From Methylosinus sp. C49 (GTDB lineage Bacteria > Pseudomonadota > Alphaproteobacteria > Rhizobiales > Beijerinckiaceae), in NCBI RefSeq assembly GCF_009936375.1, contig NZ_AP022332.1, forward strand, positions 3,814,501 through 3,878,500: a stretch of DNA of 64,000 bases, read 5' to 3'. Both the position numbers and the translations under genes were made by a program. The notes beneath the pieces were generated by a model. That model was not told the DNA's origin, made no database searches, and saw nothing but the letters and a program-made list of their open reading frames with translations. Shown piece by piece: positions 43,999 to 52,378 of this stretch (the first letter of the stretch is position 1; every line of letters starts with the position of its first letter).

Positions 43999-45446
43999 GA
44001 GCGATCTTTCGAGCGGACGCCTCTGTCGATATCGGATCGGGCCATGTAATGCGGTGTCTCTGTCTGGCCGACCGTTTGGCAGCGGCGGGAGTGGAGACAG
44101 TGTTCGTTAGCCGCGACCTGCCAGCCTTCCTGCAGCGGAGACTGGAGGCGGGTAGGCATCGGTCGATCTCTCTGTCGCGCTCATCGTGTATGAGCGAGGT
44201 CACCGATGTAGAGGAGACTCTTCGCGGAATCGACACCGCGGATCTGATCATACTGGATCATTACGGCTTAGGGGCGGCATGGGAGCGCGTGGCGCGGTCA
44301 TATGCCCGGGTTCTGGCGATCGATGATATAGGCCGTGTCCATGAGTCCGATCTGCTGCTCGATCAGAATTTCTATCTCGAGGCGCAGGCTCGGTATGAGG
44401 GGCGATTGGCTTCGGGCGCAATCGCCTTGCTCGGTCCGCGCTATGCCTTGTTGCGACCGGAGTTCCGCGAGGGACGATCGGTTGCGTCTTTCCGTGATAG
44501 AGGTGTTGGAAGGATATTGGTGTCGCTCGGCGGAATGGATCGGGACGATGTCACCTCGGTCGCTCTGGAGGCCATCGATCAGGCGAATATTTCCGGCGTG
44601 CATGTCGATGTCGTGGTCGGCGCGATACATCCGGCGTCAGCGCGCATTCGCAAATGGTGCTCGGCTCGCGCGCGCTCGCGTCTTCACGTGCAGGTGAGCA
44701 ATATCGCTGAATTGATGGTCGCGGCCGATCTGGCGATCGGCGCCGGCGGACAGAGCGCCTGGGAGCGCTGTTCGGTCGGGCTGCCATCTATAGCAATCTG
44801 TGTGGCTGACAACCAGCGAGAAGTTGTCCGAGAGGGCGCCCGAGCGGGTTTTCTGCTCGGAGTAGAGTCGATTCCCACCGCCGAGCAATTGGCGGAAGAT
44901 ATTCGTCTATTCGTCCGCCGCCCGACGATGCTGGAGGCCATGTCGCGACGTGGGTATGACATTGTAGACGCGCGCGGTGTCGATCGATTGGCGACGATAT
45001 TGTGTCCGCCGACAGTGATCGTCCGCGCGGCTAGAATGGAAGACGCGAGATCGATCTACGGATGGAGAACGGACGAAGCGGTTCGGCAGGCGTCTCGTGA
45101 TGCTGCTTTGTTTTCCTATGATGAACATTGCGCGTGGATGCGCCGCGTCTTAGCGGATTCTCGACGTATGCTGCTGATAGGCGAATGCGAAGGTCGCCCC
45201 ATCGGGGCGATACGTTTCGACCTACAGGAGTCGAAGGCCGAAGTGTCGATATTCGTCGATCCAGAGCAGAAGGGGCGCGGTCTCGGCCTCGCAATTCTTC
45301 GTGCTGGAGAGCGGCATCTCGCACAACGGATACCCGAGGTAGAGCGAATCGAGGCCTGGGTAAACGAGGGCAATCGCGCATCAGAGGGCTTGTTTGGCCG
45401 CGCGGAATATGAACCTCGGATGCGATTTTTCGAAAAGAGGATTTGA
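43995..45446 (+). CDS. pseG: PseG-PseH fusion: UDP-sugar hydrolase plus GNAT N-acetyltransferase
   Basis: A 483-aa bifunctional protein. Residues 1 to about 335 are PseG, the hydrolase releasing UDP from the 2,4-diacetamido sugar: IFRADASVDIGSGHVMRCL, LILDHYGLGAAWE, RILVSLGGMDRDDVT and AIGAGGQSAWERCSVGLPS. Residues from about 340 (IVRAARMEDARSIYGWRTDE, AEVSIFVDPEQKGRGLGLAI, VNEGNRASEGLFGRAEYE) are a GNAT domain matching PseH, which acetylates the C4 amine. The TTG start overlaps the pseF stop; upstream in-frame residues are antisense to none and shadow pseF. The fusion supplies both missing steps of the route. No stop or frameshift separates the domains. Confidence 0.9.
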   Translation: MRAIFRADASVDIGSGHVMRCLCLADRLAAAGVETVFVSRDLPAFLQRRLEAGRHRSISLSRSSCMSEVTDVEETLRGIDTADLIILDHYGLGAAWERVARSYARVLAIDDIGRVHESDLLLDQNFYLEAQARYEGRLASGAIALLGPRYALLRPEFREGRSVASFRDRGVGRILVSLGGMDRDDVTSVALEAIDQANISGVHVDVVVGAIHPASARIRKWCSARARSRLHVQVSNIAELMVAADLAIGAGGQSAWERCSVGLPSIAICVADNQREVVREGARAGFLLGVESIPTAEQLAEDIRLFVRRPTMLEAMSRRGYDIVDARGVDRLATILCPPTVIVRAARMEDARSIYGWRTDEAVRQASRDAALFSYDEHCAWMRRVLADSRRMLLIGECEGRPIGAIRFDLQESKAEVSIFVDPEQKGRGLGLAILRAGERHLAQRIPEVERIEAWVNEGNRASEGLFGRAEYEPRMRFFEKRI

Positions 45447-45449
45447 ACG

Positions 45450-46511
45450 TTGTCGGCATTCCTTAACTTCACGATATCCGGGCGCATGGTCGGACCGGAT
45501 TATCCGCCGCTCATCGTCGCCGAAATGTCCGGCAACCATAATCATTCGCTCGACAGGGCGCTGACATTGGTCGAGGCAGCCGCCAAGGCGGGCGCCCATG
45601 CGCTGAAGCTGCAGACCTACACTGCCGACACCATGACCTTGGACTGCGACAAGCCGGGGTTCGTGATCGAGGACGCGAATAGCCTCTGGGCCGGCGCGCA
45701 GCTCTATCGGCTCTATGACGAGGCGCAGACGCCATGGGAATGGCATGCTCCGCTCTTCGCGCGGGCGCGGGAGCTGGGAATGATCCCGTTCAGCACGCCG
45801 TTCGACGCCACGGCGGTCGAATTTTTGGAAACCTTGAATTCCGCTTGTTACAAGATCGCATCTTTCGAGAATACCGACATCGCGCTAATCAGGCGCGTCG
45901 CGGCTACGGGGAAGCCGTTGATCATTTCGACGGGGATGGCGTCTGTCGGCGAGCTAGCGAAGTCTGTTTCCGCCGCCCGAGAAGCTGGTTGCGAAAATCT
46001 CGTGCTTCTCAAATGCACGAGCACCTATCCAGCGACGGCGGACAATTCGAACATTTCGACGATCCCACACATGCGACAATTATTCGAATGTCAGGTCGGG
46101 TTGTCGGATCACACGATGGGAACAGGGGTCAGCGTTGCAAGTGTGGCGTTCGGCGCGACTGTGATCGAAAAGCACTTCACGCTGGCGCGCTCCGATGGTG
46201 GAGTCGACAGCGCCTTCTCCTTGGAGCCCGACGAGCTTCATCGGCTTGTGATCGAGACAGAACGCGCTTGGCGCGCGATTGGCCGGGTTCATTACGGCGC
46301 GACGGAGGCGGAGCAGCAATCGCTTCAATTTCGCCGGTCTCTCTATATCGCTAAGGATCTCAGAGCGGGGGAGCGCCTCACGCGAGAAAATGTGCGGGCT
46401 ATACGTCCTGGCTTCGGATTGGCGCCAGAACATCTCGAAGAAGTGCTCGGCGCGGTCCTGGTCACGGATGTCGAGCGCGGCACGCCATTGTCGTGGACGC
46501 TGTTGCGATGA
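45450..46511 (+). CDS. pseI: Pseudaminic acid synthase, PseI
   Basis: A 353-aa NeuB-family synthase condensing the 2,4-diacetamido sugar with phosphoenolpyruvate. Signatures are IVAEMSGNHNHSLDRALTL, ALKLQTYTADTMTLD, FSTPFDATAVEFLE, ACYKIASFE, LLKCTSTYPAT, GLSDHTMGTG and EKHFTLARSDGGVDSAFSL. The C-terminal antifreeze-like SAF domain (RSLYIAKDLRAGERLTREN) is complete. TTG start with AGAGGA upstream. Its stop overlaps the next ATG (ATGA). Confidence 0.94.
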   Translation: MSAFLNFTISGRMVGPDYPPLIVAEMSGNHNHSLDRALTLVEAAAKAGAHALKLQTYTADTMTLDCDKPGFVIEDANSLWAGAQLYRLYDEAQTPWEWHAPLFARARELGMIPFSTPFDATAVEFLETLNSACYKIASFENTDIALIRRVAATGKPLIISTGMASVGELAKSVSAAREAGCENLVLLKCTSTYPATADNSNISTIPHMRQLFECQVGLSDHTMGTGVSVASVAFGATVIEKHFTLARSDGGVDSAFSLEPDELHRLVIETERAWRAIGRVHYGATEAEQQSLQFRRSLYIAKDLRAGERLTRENVRAIRPGFGLAPEHLEEVLGAVLVTDVERGTPLSWTLLR

Positions 46512-47557
46512 TCGCCGATGAGAATTCGGGCGAAAAGCCGTTGCGAGTGCTCATTGTCGGGTGTGGCAACATCGCCGGCGGGTTCGACATGACTCGCGGC
46601 GCTGATGCTGCGCCGTTGACCCATGCCGGCGCCTATGCCCGCCATGCCGGTTTTCGGATCGAGGCGTGCATCGATCCAGACCGGCGTCGTCTTGCCCAGT
46701 TCGCCGATTATTGGCGCGTTCCGTTCTCAGCGACATCCATGGCCGATTTGCCTGACGAGCCGGGAGCGTTCGACGTCGTCAGCATTTGCTCGCCGACAGC
46801 CCTGCACCAGGAGCATATCGAGGCAGCTCTGCGACTCGAGCCACGGCTGATCTTTTGCGAGAAGCCATTGACGTCGAGCGAAGGGGTGTCGAGCCGTTGG
46901 ATACGAGCGTGCCGTGACCGTAGCGTCACTCTCGTGGTCAACCACACTCGCCGTTGGGATCCCGCTGTCGGCGCTTTGGCGAAAGAGCTACGTCAGGGCC
47001 GTTGGGGAGCGATTCGATCTGTCGTCGGCCACTATAACAAGGGAATAATGAATAACGGCGGGCATCTCGTCGACCTGCTTCTCATGCTGGTCGGGCCGAT
47101 GGAGCTGATAGCGACAGCTGGCGTTCGCTATGACCATTGGATTGACGATCCGACGTTCGCCGCATTGCTCGTCACAGAGAACGGCGGCACGCCGGTCTAT
47201 CTCAGCCCCGCCGACGCTCGGGATTACGCGTTTTTCGAGTTGGAGGTCGTCTGCGAGAAGGGTGTCGTGCGCATGGAGTCCGGGGGGATGGCTTGGCGTA
47301 TTCGCGAGATCGAGGCGAGCAAGCAGTTCAAAGGTTACACGTCGCTGGGCGAGTCGTCGGAGCGCGAGGGTTTGTATCCGAGGGCGATGTCCCGGGCCGT
47401 GTCGGACATTTATTTCCATCTCGTGGAGGGGCGAGCGATCGGCGGCTCAGGGGAGCAAGCGCTAGAGGCGCAGCGCGTTTGCCAAATCCTTCTGGACGCC
47501 GCCACTTCGTCCTACGCCGCGAACGCATGCCGCGAGGTGAGAGGTCATGCGGAGTAG
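46508..47557 (+). CDS. Gfo/Idh/MocA-family oxidoreductase
   Basis: A 349-aa NAD(P)-dependent sugar oxidoreductase. It has an N-terminal Rossmann fold (LRVLIVGCGNIAGGFD, ACIDPDRRRLAQFADYW, VVSICSPTALHQEHIEAAL), the catalytic-lysine motif CEKPLTSS and VVNHTRRWDPA. The C-terminal part is an alpha/beta domain. It overlaps both neighbours and is paired with a DegT aminotransferase. Such pairs (for example WlbA/WlbE-type) oxidise and aminate a nucleotide sugar at C3. This suggests a second amino sugar besides pseudaminic acid. The substrate cannot be read from sequence. Confidence 0.84.
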   Translation: MIADENSGEKPLRVLIVGCGNIAGGFDMTRGADAAPLTHAGAYARHAGFRIEACIDPDRRRLAQFADYWRVPFSATSMADLPDEPGAFDVVSICSPTALHQEHIEAALRLEPRLIFCEKPLTSSEGVSSRWIRACRDRSVTLVVNHTRRWDPAVGALAKELRQGRWGAIRSVVGHYNKGIMNNGGHLVDLLLMLVGPMELIATAGVRYDHWIDDPTFAALLVTENGGTPVYLSPADARDYAFFELEVVCEKGVVRMESGGMAWRIREIEASKQFKGYTSLGESSEREGLYPRAMSRAVSDIYFHLVEGRAIGGSGEQALEAQRVCQILLDAATSSYAANACREVRGHAE

Positions 47558-48866
47558 AGTTCTGGCGATCCATGGCGGCGCGCCGGTGATCGATCGGCCT
47601 CTGGCGCGCTTCGAAAGCATCGGTGAAGAGGAAGTGGCGGTGGTTTGCGACGTTGTCCGTGGCGGCGTCTTGTCCGCTTACATCGGCGCATCAGGTCCCG
47701 GCTTCTTGGGCGGCCCCAATGTCCGACGGTTCGAAACGGAAGCAGCTCGCCATTTCGGAGTCGAGCATGCGATTGCTGTGAACTCCTGGACCTCGGGTCT
47801 GATCGCCGCGGTTGGCGCGATCGGCTTGGAGCCTGGCGACGAGGTGATCACGACGCCATGGACGATGGCCGCTACCGCCACAGCAATTCTGCACTGGAAT
47901 GGTATTCCTGTCTTCGCGGACATCGATCCGCAGACGTTCAACATTTGCCCGCGGAACGTCGAAAGGCTGATCAACTCCCGGACGAGAGCGATCATGGCGG
48001 TCGACATCTTCGGGCAATCGGCCAATATGGCGGCGCTTCGAAAGTTGGCGGACGAGTATCAACTCACGCTTTTGAGCGACACCGCGCAAGCTCCCGGCGC
48101 CCGAGTAGGAGACTCCTATGCAGGAACGCTTGCAGATATCGGTGGCTTCAGCTTGAATTATCACAAGCATATCCATTGCGGCGAGGGCGGCGTGCTGGTG
48201 ACAAATGACGACAGGCTGGCGCATCGCCTGCGTCTCATCCGCAACCATGCGGAAGCGGTGGTCGATACTGACGACCCGCGAGAACTCGCCAATATGCTGG
48301 GGTTCAACTTTCGTATGGGCGAGATCGAAGCCGCGATCGCTTCAATTCAGCTCTCGAAGCTCCAGCGGCGTATCGAGAGTCGTCAGCGCATCGCACGAGA
48401 GCTGAACGACGGTCTTACAGGTCTTCCGGGATTGACGACGCCGAACGTCGCCGGGGGAGCGACCCATGTCTATTACGTCTACGGCGTCACATTGGATGTC
48501 GACTGCCTCGGTGTGTCGCGTCAGGCAATCGCCGCGGCGCTGCGCGCGGAAGGCGCGCCGGTCTTCGAAGGCTATCAGAACCTCCATCTTCTTCCCCTCT
48601 TCCGCAACAAGATCGCTTACGGCTCTAAGGGGTTCCCTTGGAATTCCTCCTATTGCTCGAATGATATCCACTATGGTCCGGGCCTTTGTCCGGTGGCGGA
48701 GAAACTGCACGGAAAGACTTTTTTGGGGCTCAATCTGTGCATGCACGAGCTTCCGACCGAGGATGTCCAACTCGTGATCGAGGCGTTTCGAAAGGTGTGG
48801 AAAGCGATGGGCGAGGAGCTATGCCCGAATTTGGGTGACCGCTCGATTCCAGTGGCAGATTTTTGA
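47547..48866 (+). CDS. DegT/DnrJ/EryC1/StrS-family aminotransferase
   Basis: A 439-aa PLP-dependent sugar aminotransferase. AVNSWTSGLIAAVGAIGLEP, ITTPWTMAATATAILHWNG, VFADIDPQTFNICP, LLSDTAQAPGA and FSLNYHKHIHCGEGG (Lys of YHK as the likely Schiff base) are visible. It is longer than PseC, and its HKHIHCGEGG version resembles StsC-like aminocyclitol/sugar aminotransferases. The ATG overlaps the oxidoreductase by 11 bases. Together they probably make a 3-amino or related sugar (inference). Confidence 0.84.
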   Translation: MRSRVLAIHGGAPVIDRPLARFESIGEEEVAVVCDVVRGGVLSAYIGASGPGFLGGPNVRRFETEAARHFGVEHAIAVNSWTSGLIAAVGAIGLEPGDEVITTPWTMAATATAILHWNGIPVFADIDPQTFNICPRNVERLINSRTRAIMAVDIFGQSANMAALRKLADEYQLTLLSDTAQAPGARVGDSYAGTLADIGGFSLNYHKHIHCGEGGVLVTNDDRLAHRLRLIRNHAEAVVDTDDPRELANMLGFNFRMGEIEAAIASIQLSKLQRRIESRQRIARELNDGLTGLPGLTTPNVAGGATHVYYVYGVTLDVDCLGVSRQAIAAALRAEGAPVFEGYQNLHLLPLFRNKIAYGSKGFPWNSSYCSNDIHYGPGLCPVAEKLHGKTFLGLNLCMHELPTEDVQLVIEAFRKVWKAMGEELCPNLGDRSIPVADF

Positions 48867-49255
48867 TCGAGCGCGATTTCAGCGCGGAATTTTATATCGC
48901 TGATGAGCTTCGGCAACCGCTGTCCTCCTTGTGCCTGAAAATCAGCCGACTTGAAAGAGCGATAGGGCATCAGTGCTGTTGTTGTCGCGATAACGGCGAG
49001 GTTCGAGATCATGTCGCCGAGATCGTATCGTCGATTGAAGCGGTATTCGAAGTCGACGAGGCGCCGCGGGACGTGTTTCTTGTCGACTGCCCCGCAACTT
49101 CCGACGATCGCCGCCTAGATATCGGCGAGCGCGCGCTCACACCGTCATGGGCGAGCCGCAGCATCTGCCGAGTTTGCCGCATCGTGACGTTCTCTCTTCG
49201 CCGGCATCCCGTTCTCCGCGTCGATCGCAACGAAGCGGAATGCCGCAGCTGCTGA
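48863..49255 (+). CDS. Uncertain open frame, possibly a decayed gene
   Basis: A TTG overlapping the aminotransferase stop (TTGA, the coupling style used elsewhere in this cluster) opens a 130-codon frame. Its first half looks protein-like (FSAEFYIADELRQPLSSLCL, VFEVDEAPRDVFLVDCPATS). The second half (CRVCRIVTFSLRRHPVLRVD) does not. After the stop the same frame stays open again from 49256 to 49861. No domain is recognised. It is either a truncated gene of the cluster or a chance frame. Confidence 0.3.
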   Translation: MIERDFSAEFYIADELRQPLSSLCLKISRLERAIGHQCCCCRDNGEVRDHVAEIVSSIEAVFEVDEAPRDVFLVDCPATSDDRRLDIGERALTPSWASRSICRVCRIVTFSLRRHPVLRVDRNEAECRSC

Positions 49256-49676
49256 CCTGCGGCCAGCAGACGAAAAGAGGATCCGAAGAGCCGCCCGATG
49301 GCCGGCTTCACATCGGAATGTGGCCGGGATCAAATCGAAATCCCGGCCGGATCGCGTCGGAATTCACGCGCATCCAATACGAATCGAGGGGAGCCCGCCT
49401 TTGGGCGCGAAGCCTCGCACCGCAACCTTGTATTCGCGCTGTATCTCGATCTTTTCCGGAGTGGCAGGGACTCTCGAGCCCTCGGCTGTAAGGTCGTCAT
49501 CCGTGAGCAAGCGGAGGACGAGGTTTTCGACGAGGATACTTTGAGCGCTCTGACGCATCCGTGCGGGAACGAGAGCGTATTCGACGTGATCGACCGTGAA
49601 CTCGACTCCCCCGCGTCTCCCGGATCGGGACGGAAGCTAGGATGCGGAAACTGCATTGGCTCATGGAAGGCGCGTT
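49256..49676. other. About 0.4 kb between the decayed frame and the polymerase-like gene
   Basis: No gene is supported. A reverse-strand frame of 64 codons (49364-49558) includes VENLVLRLLTDDDLTAEGSR and EYKVAVRGFAPKGGLPSIRI, which reads more like protein than its surroundings but has no ribosome site. Together with the preceding frame this makes about 0.8 kb of unexplained sequence inside an otherwise gapless cluster. Confidence 0.4.
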
Positions 49677-51011
49677 ATGAAACCGATCCGTCTCGCGAAT
49701 CCTGTTCTTCTACTATATTTACTATATACATATATATTGCCTGCTGCGCTGAATTATCTCACAGGATACGAATCGGAAATATATCTCAATCCGAGCAATG
49801 GCGTTTTCAGTTGGCTCTACGCTGTCCTGCTCATGGGGATCGTTGGAGCCTTCGCATTTGACTTTGAATTTTTGATCATAGGCCATCGTTCCCTCCCTCG
49901 CGTGCTCCCATCCACATGGAACCTTCCGGTGCGCACGCTGATTGTATTCTTGTCGATCGTGCTCGGCGTCGCGATCACAGGTGCAGCACTGGGGCTTGCG
50001 AGATGGCGTTACTCGGGAGAGGGGCTCTCTTCGTCGTTGGATTTGACGACCTTGCTGTATGTCCTGGCCCCGAATTTCGTCGAGATGCTGCTGTTCATCC
50101 TAATTTTTTTCCGCTACGTCGCGCGACCGATTTCTGTTCGCGTCATATTGGTGTTGGTGATCGCATGCTTGTCGCTCACGGCGACGGGCATCGGTCCGAT
50201 GGTTTCGGTGCTAATGGCTTGCGTCGCGTTTTTGGCGCCCGATACCTTGAGGCGCTGGTTGTTCCGCGTTAGCGCCGGAGCGAGCGCTGCCGTTCTCGAA
50301 GGTGTTACACTTCGAAAACTGCTCTTTGCCGCGGTTACGATCATCCTAGGAGGCGGCGCCTATGTGATCGGCGATGCGATCAAGAGGGACATAGCCCCCT
50401 TGGAGGTGATCACGGAAATGGAGGCGGGGGGCAAAGGCGCGTTCGCCGACTACCTGATCGGCAGGCTCTCGGTGCATTGGTACTCCCTCGTGGTGGCGGT
50501 TCATGAATTCGTCGAGGTCGATGTCGGCGGTCAATTCGATCATCTGATGGCGCCACTCGGCAATGCCTGGTTTCGGTTCTCGACGTTGACTGGTATGCCG
50601 AGCGAGCGTCCCCTCAACGGATCACTCGGGCGCCTGAACTACAATCTGATCAACCGTTACCCACTCAGTGAACGTGAAGGCTCGTCGCCTGGATTGATCG
50701 CCAGCTTTCTCATCGCATTTCCGGTTTGGCTCGCGCCGTTTGCGCTGACGGCTTATCTGGCGGCCTACAATGGCATACAGAGGCGATTGCGACAGCGAAT
50801 GGCGGGGCGGCTGAGTTGGGTGGGCGAGGCCGTGCTGCTCGAGTTCACGTCGATTTTTTTCGCTTCGCCCGTGGATTTTTTGTTGATTTTCGATCCAATG
50901 GTTTTCACCGCCATCGGATGGGTCGCTTTAGGATATGGTTCGAGAGAAGCGGCGCCGGATGTCCGATGCGATGCCGAGAATGTCGAGCGACTTCGCGCTA
51001 GGATACTTTGA
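49677..51011 (+). CDS. Polytopic membrane protein, candidate O-antigen/glycan polymerase (Wzy-like)
   Basis: A 444-aa protein with about ten hydrophobic segments: VLLLYLLYTYILPAAL, WLYAVLLMGIVGAFAF, TLIVFLSIVLGVAITGAAL, FVEMLLFILIFFRYV, VILVLVIACLSLTATG and others. A long polar loop at about 255-345 (GQFDHLMAPLGNAWFRFSTL, GSLGRLNYNLINRYPLSERE) probably faces the periplasm. Topology and position between sugar genes and a flippase-like protein are those of a Wzy polymerase, but sequence families of Wzy are too diverse for a firm call. GGAAGG precedes the ATG. Confidence 0.6.
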   Translation: MKPIRLANPVLLLYLLYTYILPAALNYLTGYESEIYLNPSNGVFSWLYAVLLMGIVGAFAFDFEFLIIGHRSLPRVLPSTWNLPVRTLIVFLSIVLGVAITGAALGLARWRYSGEGLSSSLDLTTLLYVLAPNFVEMLLFILIFFRYVARPISVRVILVLVIACLSLTATGIGPMVSVLMACVAFLAPDTLRRWLFRVSAGASAAVLEGVTLRKLLFAAVTIILGGGAYVIGDAIKRDIAPLEVITEMEAGGKGAFADYLIGRLSVHWYSLVVAVHEFVEVDVGGQFDHLMAPLGNAWFRFSTLTGMPSERPLNGSLGRLNYNLINRYPLSEREGSSPGLIASFLIAFPVWLAPFALTAYLAAYNGIQRRLRQRMAGRLSWVGEAVLLEFTSIFFASPVDFLLIFDPMVFTAIGWVALGYGSREAAPDVRCDAENVERLRARIL

Positions 51012-51151
51012 AAGCCGTTCGGGCCGTGATCGTGTCGCAAAGTCGGACGCGCGATCTGACGCGAATTACCGAGTGGGAAACCCTTGCGCTGAAAGATACG
51101 CTCGTTTGTGATGGTCGGTCTTTGGGTGGCGGCGAGGCCTTAGATTCATGA
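51008..51151 (+). CDS. Possible 47-aa coupled peptide between polymerase-like and flippase-like genes
   Basis: A TTG overlapping the preceding stop (TTGA) opens a frame ending in an ATGA overlap with the next gene. It fills the 136-base gap exactly. It reads KAVRAVIVSQSRTRDLTRIT, then EWETLALKDTLVCDGRSLGG. It has no known domain. It may be the N-terminal remnant of a lost gene, or a small protein kept for coupling. Overlap at both ends is unlikely by chance but is the only support. Confidence 0.4.
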   Translation: MKAVRAVIVSQSRTRDLTRITEWETLALKDTLVCDGRSLGGGEALDS

Positions 51152-52368
51152 ACATTGCTTTTCCTGCGATCGTCTCCAAACTCGAGGTGGAGGGGAGCTA
51201 TGTTCTAGGGCGCACGGCGGCGCTAGGCTCTAAGCCGGCAATATTGCTGGTCGTCAATCAATTGATCGGCAATTCGACAGCATCGCTCATCGCCGTGGTG
51301 CTTGTCGTCGTCAGTCTCGCCATGGCGGCATCCGGGTTCAATAGCCATCGTGTTTTCTATAAACTCTACTTCGGTGAACGAAAGCACCGAGGGCTAAAAA
51401 TAAGCTATCGTTCCTATGTAAATGCAGTCGCATGTCAGATAGTGTTAGCCGCAATTCCAATAAGTTTATATATGCGTTGGCAGAACGGCCAATTTCTTCT
51501 GGCATTCATCGTCGTAGCCTATTTCGCCTCGGAACGTCTCGCCGACGAATCGCAAAGATTCCTGATTTTCTTTGGCGCGCGCGCGGAATGGGGACGCAAG
51601 ATTTTGATCAAAGCCCTCATTCAGGTGCTCGGAGTGGCGGTCGTCTGCGCGGTAGCGTCAAACGAGCAAGCGGCGACCGGCGCCGTGGCGGCGCTAGCGC
51701 TCGGCAATATAATTCCATATGCAGGGCATCTTCGATGGCCGTATTTTCCCAGCCAATGGTCGATGCTGCTCGACGGTTGGCGAGCGAGCCGCGAACAGAC
51801 GAATTTCTGGATATTGTCCGCAGTCACTGCGCCGATTGCATACATGGATCGGATCGTGGTGATGATCTATAATCAGTCGGACATGGCGTTGTTCGTGTTA
51901 CTTGTGTCATGCCTGTCTATTATACAAAATGCAGTTGAATACTTTTTTTATAGCCTAAGGCGCAGAGATATACTTCAATCTAAGTTTAAAATTCAAGATC
52001 TTGTTTTTAGCCGGAATATGTATGCAATTGTTGGCGGGAGCGCTTTCGTTGGAATCGTACTCTGTTTTGTAGTTCTAGATCAATACTCAGAACGATCGAT
52101 CGACAAATATGGGCTGATTCCGTTCATTTTAATATGTCAGCTCAGTCTGGCCTTATCCCTGGTCATCAGGGAAATCATTTTCTGGAATCACGACATTTTG
52201 CAACTGACCCTATTGGAGGCAGCTTTCGTCATTGCAGTGCTCGCTATCCTAATGGGGCTGCGTGTCGTTGGGGCGGATTATATTGCCGCCCTCGGCGTCT
52301 TGTCTGCCTTGTACGTCGGGCGGTTTGCGCTTCTGAGCGCCCTGACGGTTCGCGCGACGCGTTGGTGA
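51148..52368 (+). CDS. Polytopic membrane protein, candidate lipid-linked glycan flippase (Wzx-like)
   Basis: A 406-aa protein with about ten to twelve predicted helices: TASLIAVVLVVVSLAMAASG, ACQIVLAAIPISLYM, LIKALIQVLGVAVVCAVAS, VLLVSCLSIIQNAVEYFFYS, SAFVGIVLCFVVL, ILICQLSLALSLVIREIIFW and LLEAAFVIAVLAIL. It is shorter than typical Wzx, and the N-terminus (GSYVLGRTAALGSKPAILLV) is compatible with the MOP superfamily. The role rests on topology and context. The stretch around 51900-52130 is markedly AT-rich, suggesting acquired DNA. Confidence 0.55.
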   Translation: MNIAFPAIVSKLEVEGSYVLGRTAALGSKPAILLVVNQLIGNSTASLIAVVLVVVSLAMAASGFNSHRVFYKLYFGERKHRGLKISYRSYVNAVACQIVLAAIPISLYMRWQNGQFLLAFIVVAYFASERLADESQRFLIFFGARAEWGRKILIKALIQVLGVAVVCAVASNEQAATGAVAALALGNIIPYAGHLRWPYFPSQWSMLLDGWRASREQTNFWILSAVTAPIAYMDRIVVMIYNQSDMALFVLLVSCLSIIQNAVEYFFYSLRRRDILQSKFKIQDLVFSRNMYAIVGGSAFVGIVLCFVVLDQYSERSIDKYGLIPFILICQLSLALSLVIREIIFWNHDILQLTLLEAAFVIAVLAILMGLRVVGADYIAALGVLSALYVGRFALLSALTVRATRW

Positions 52369-52378
52369 GGACCGAATT

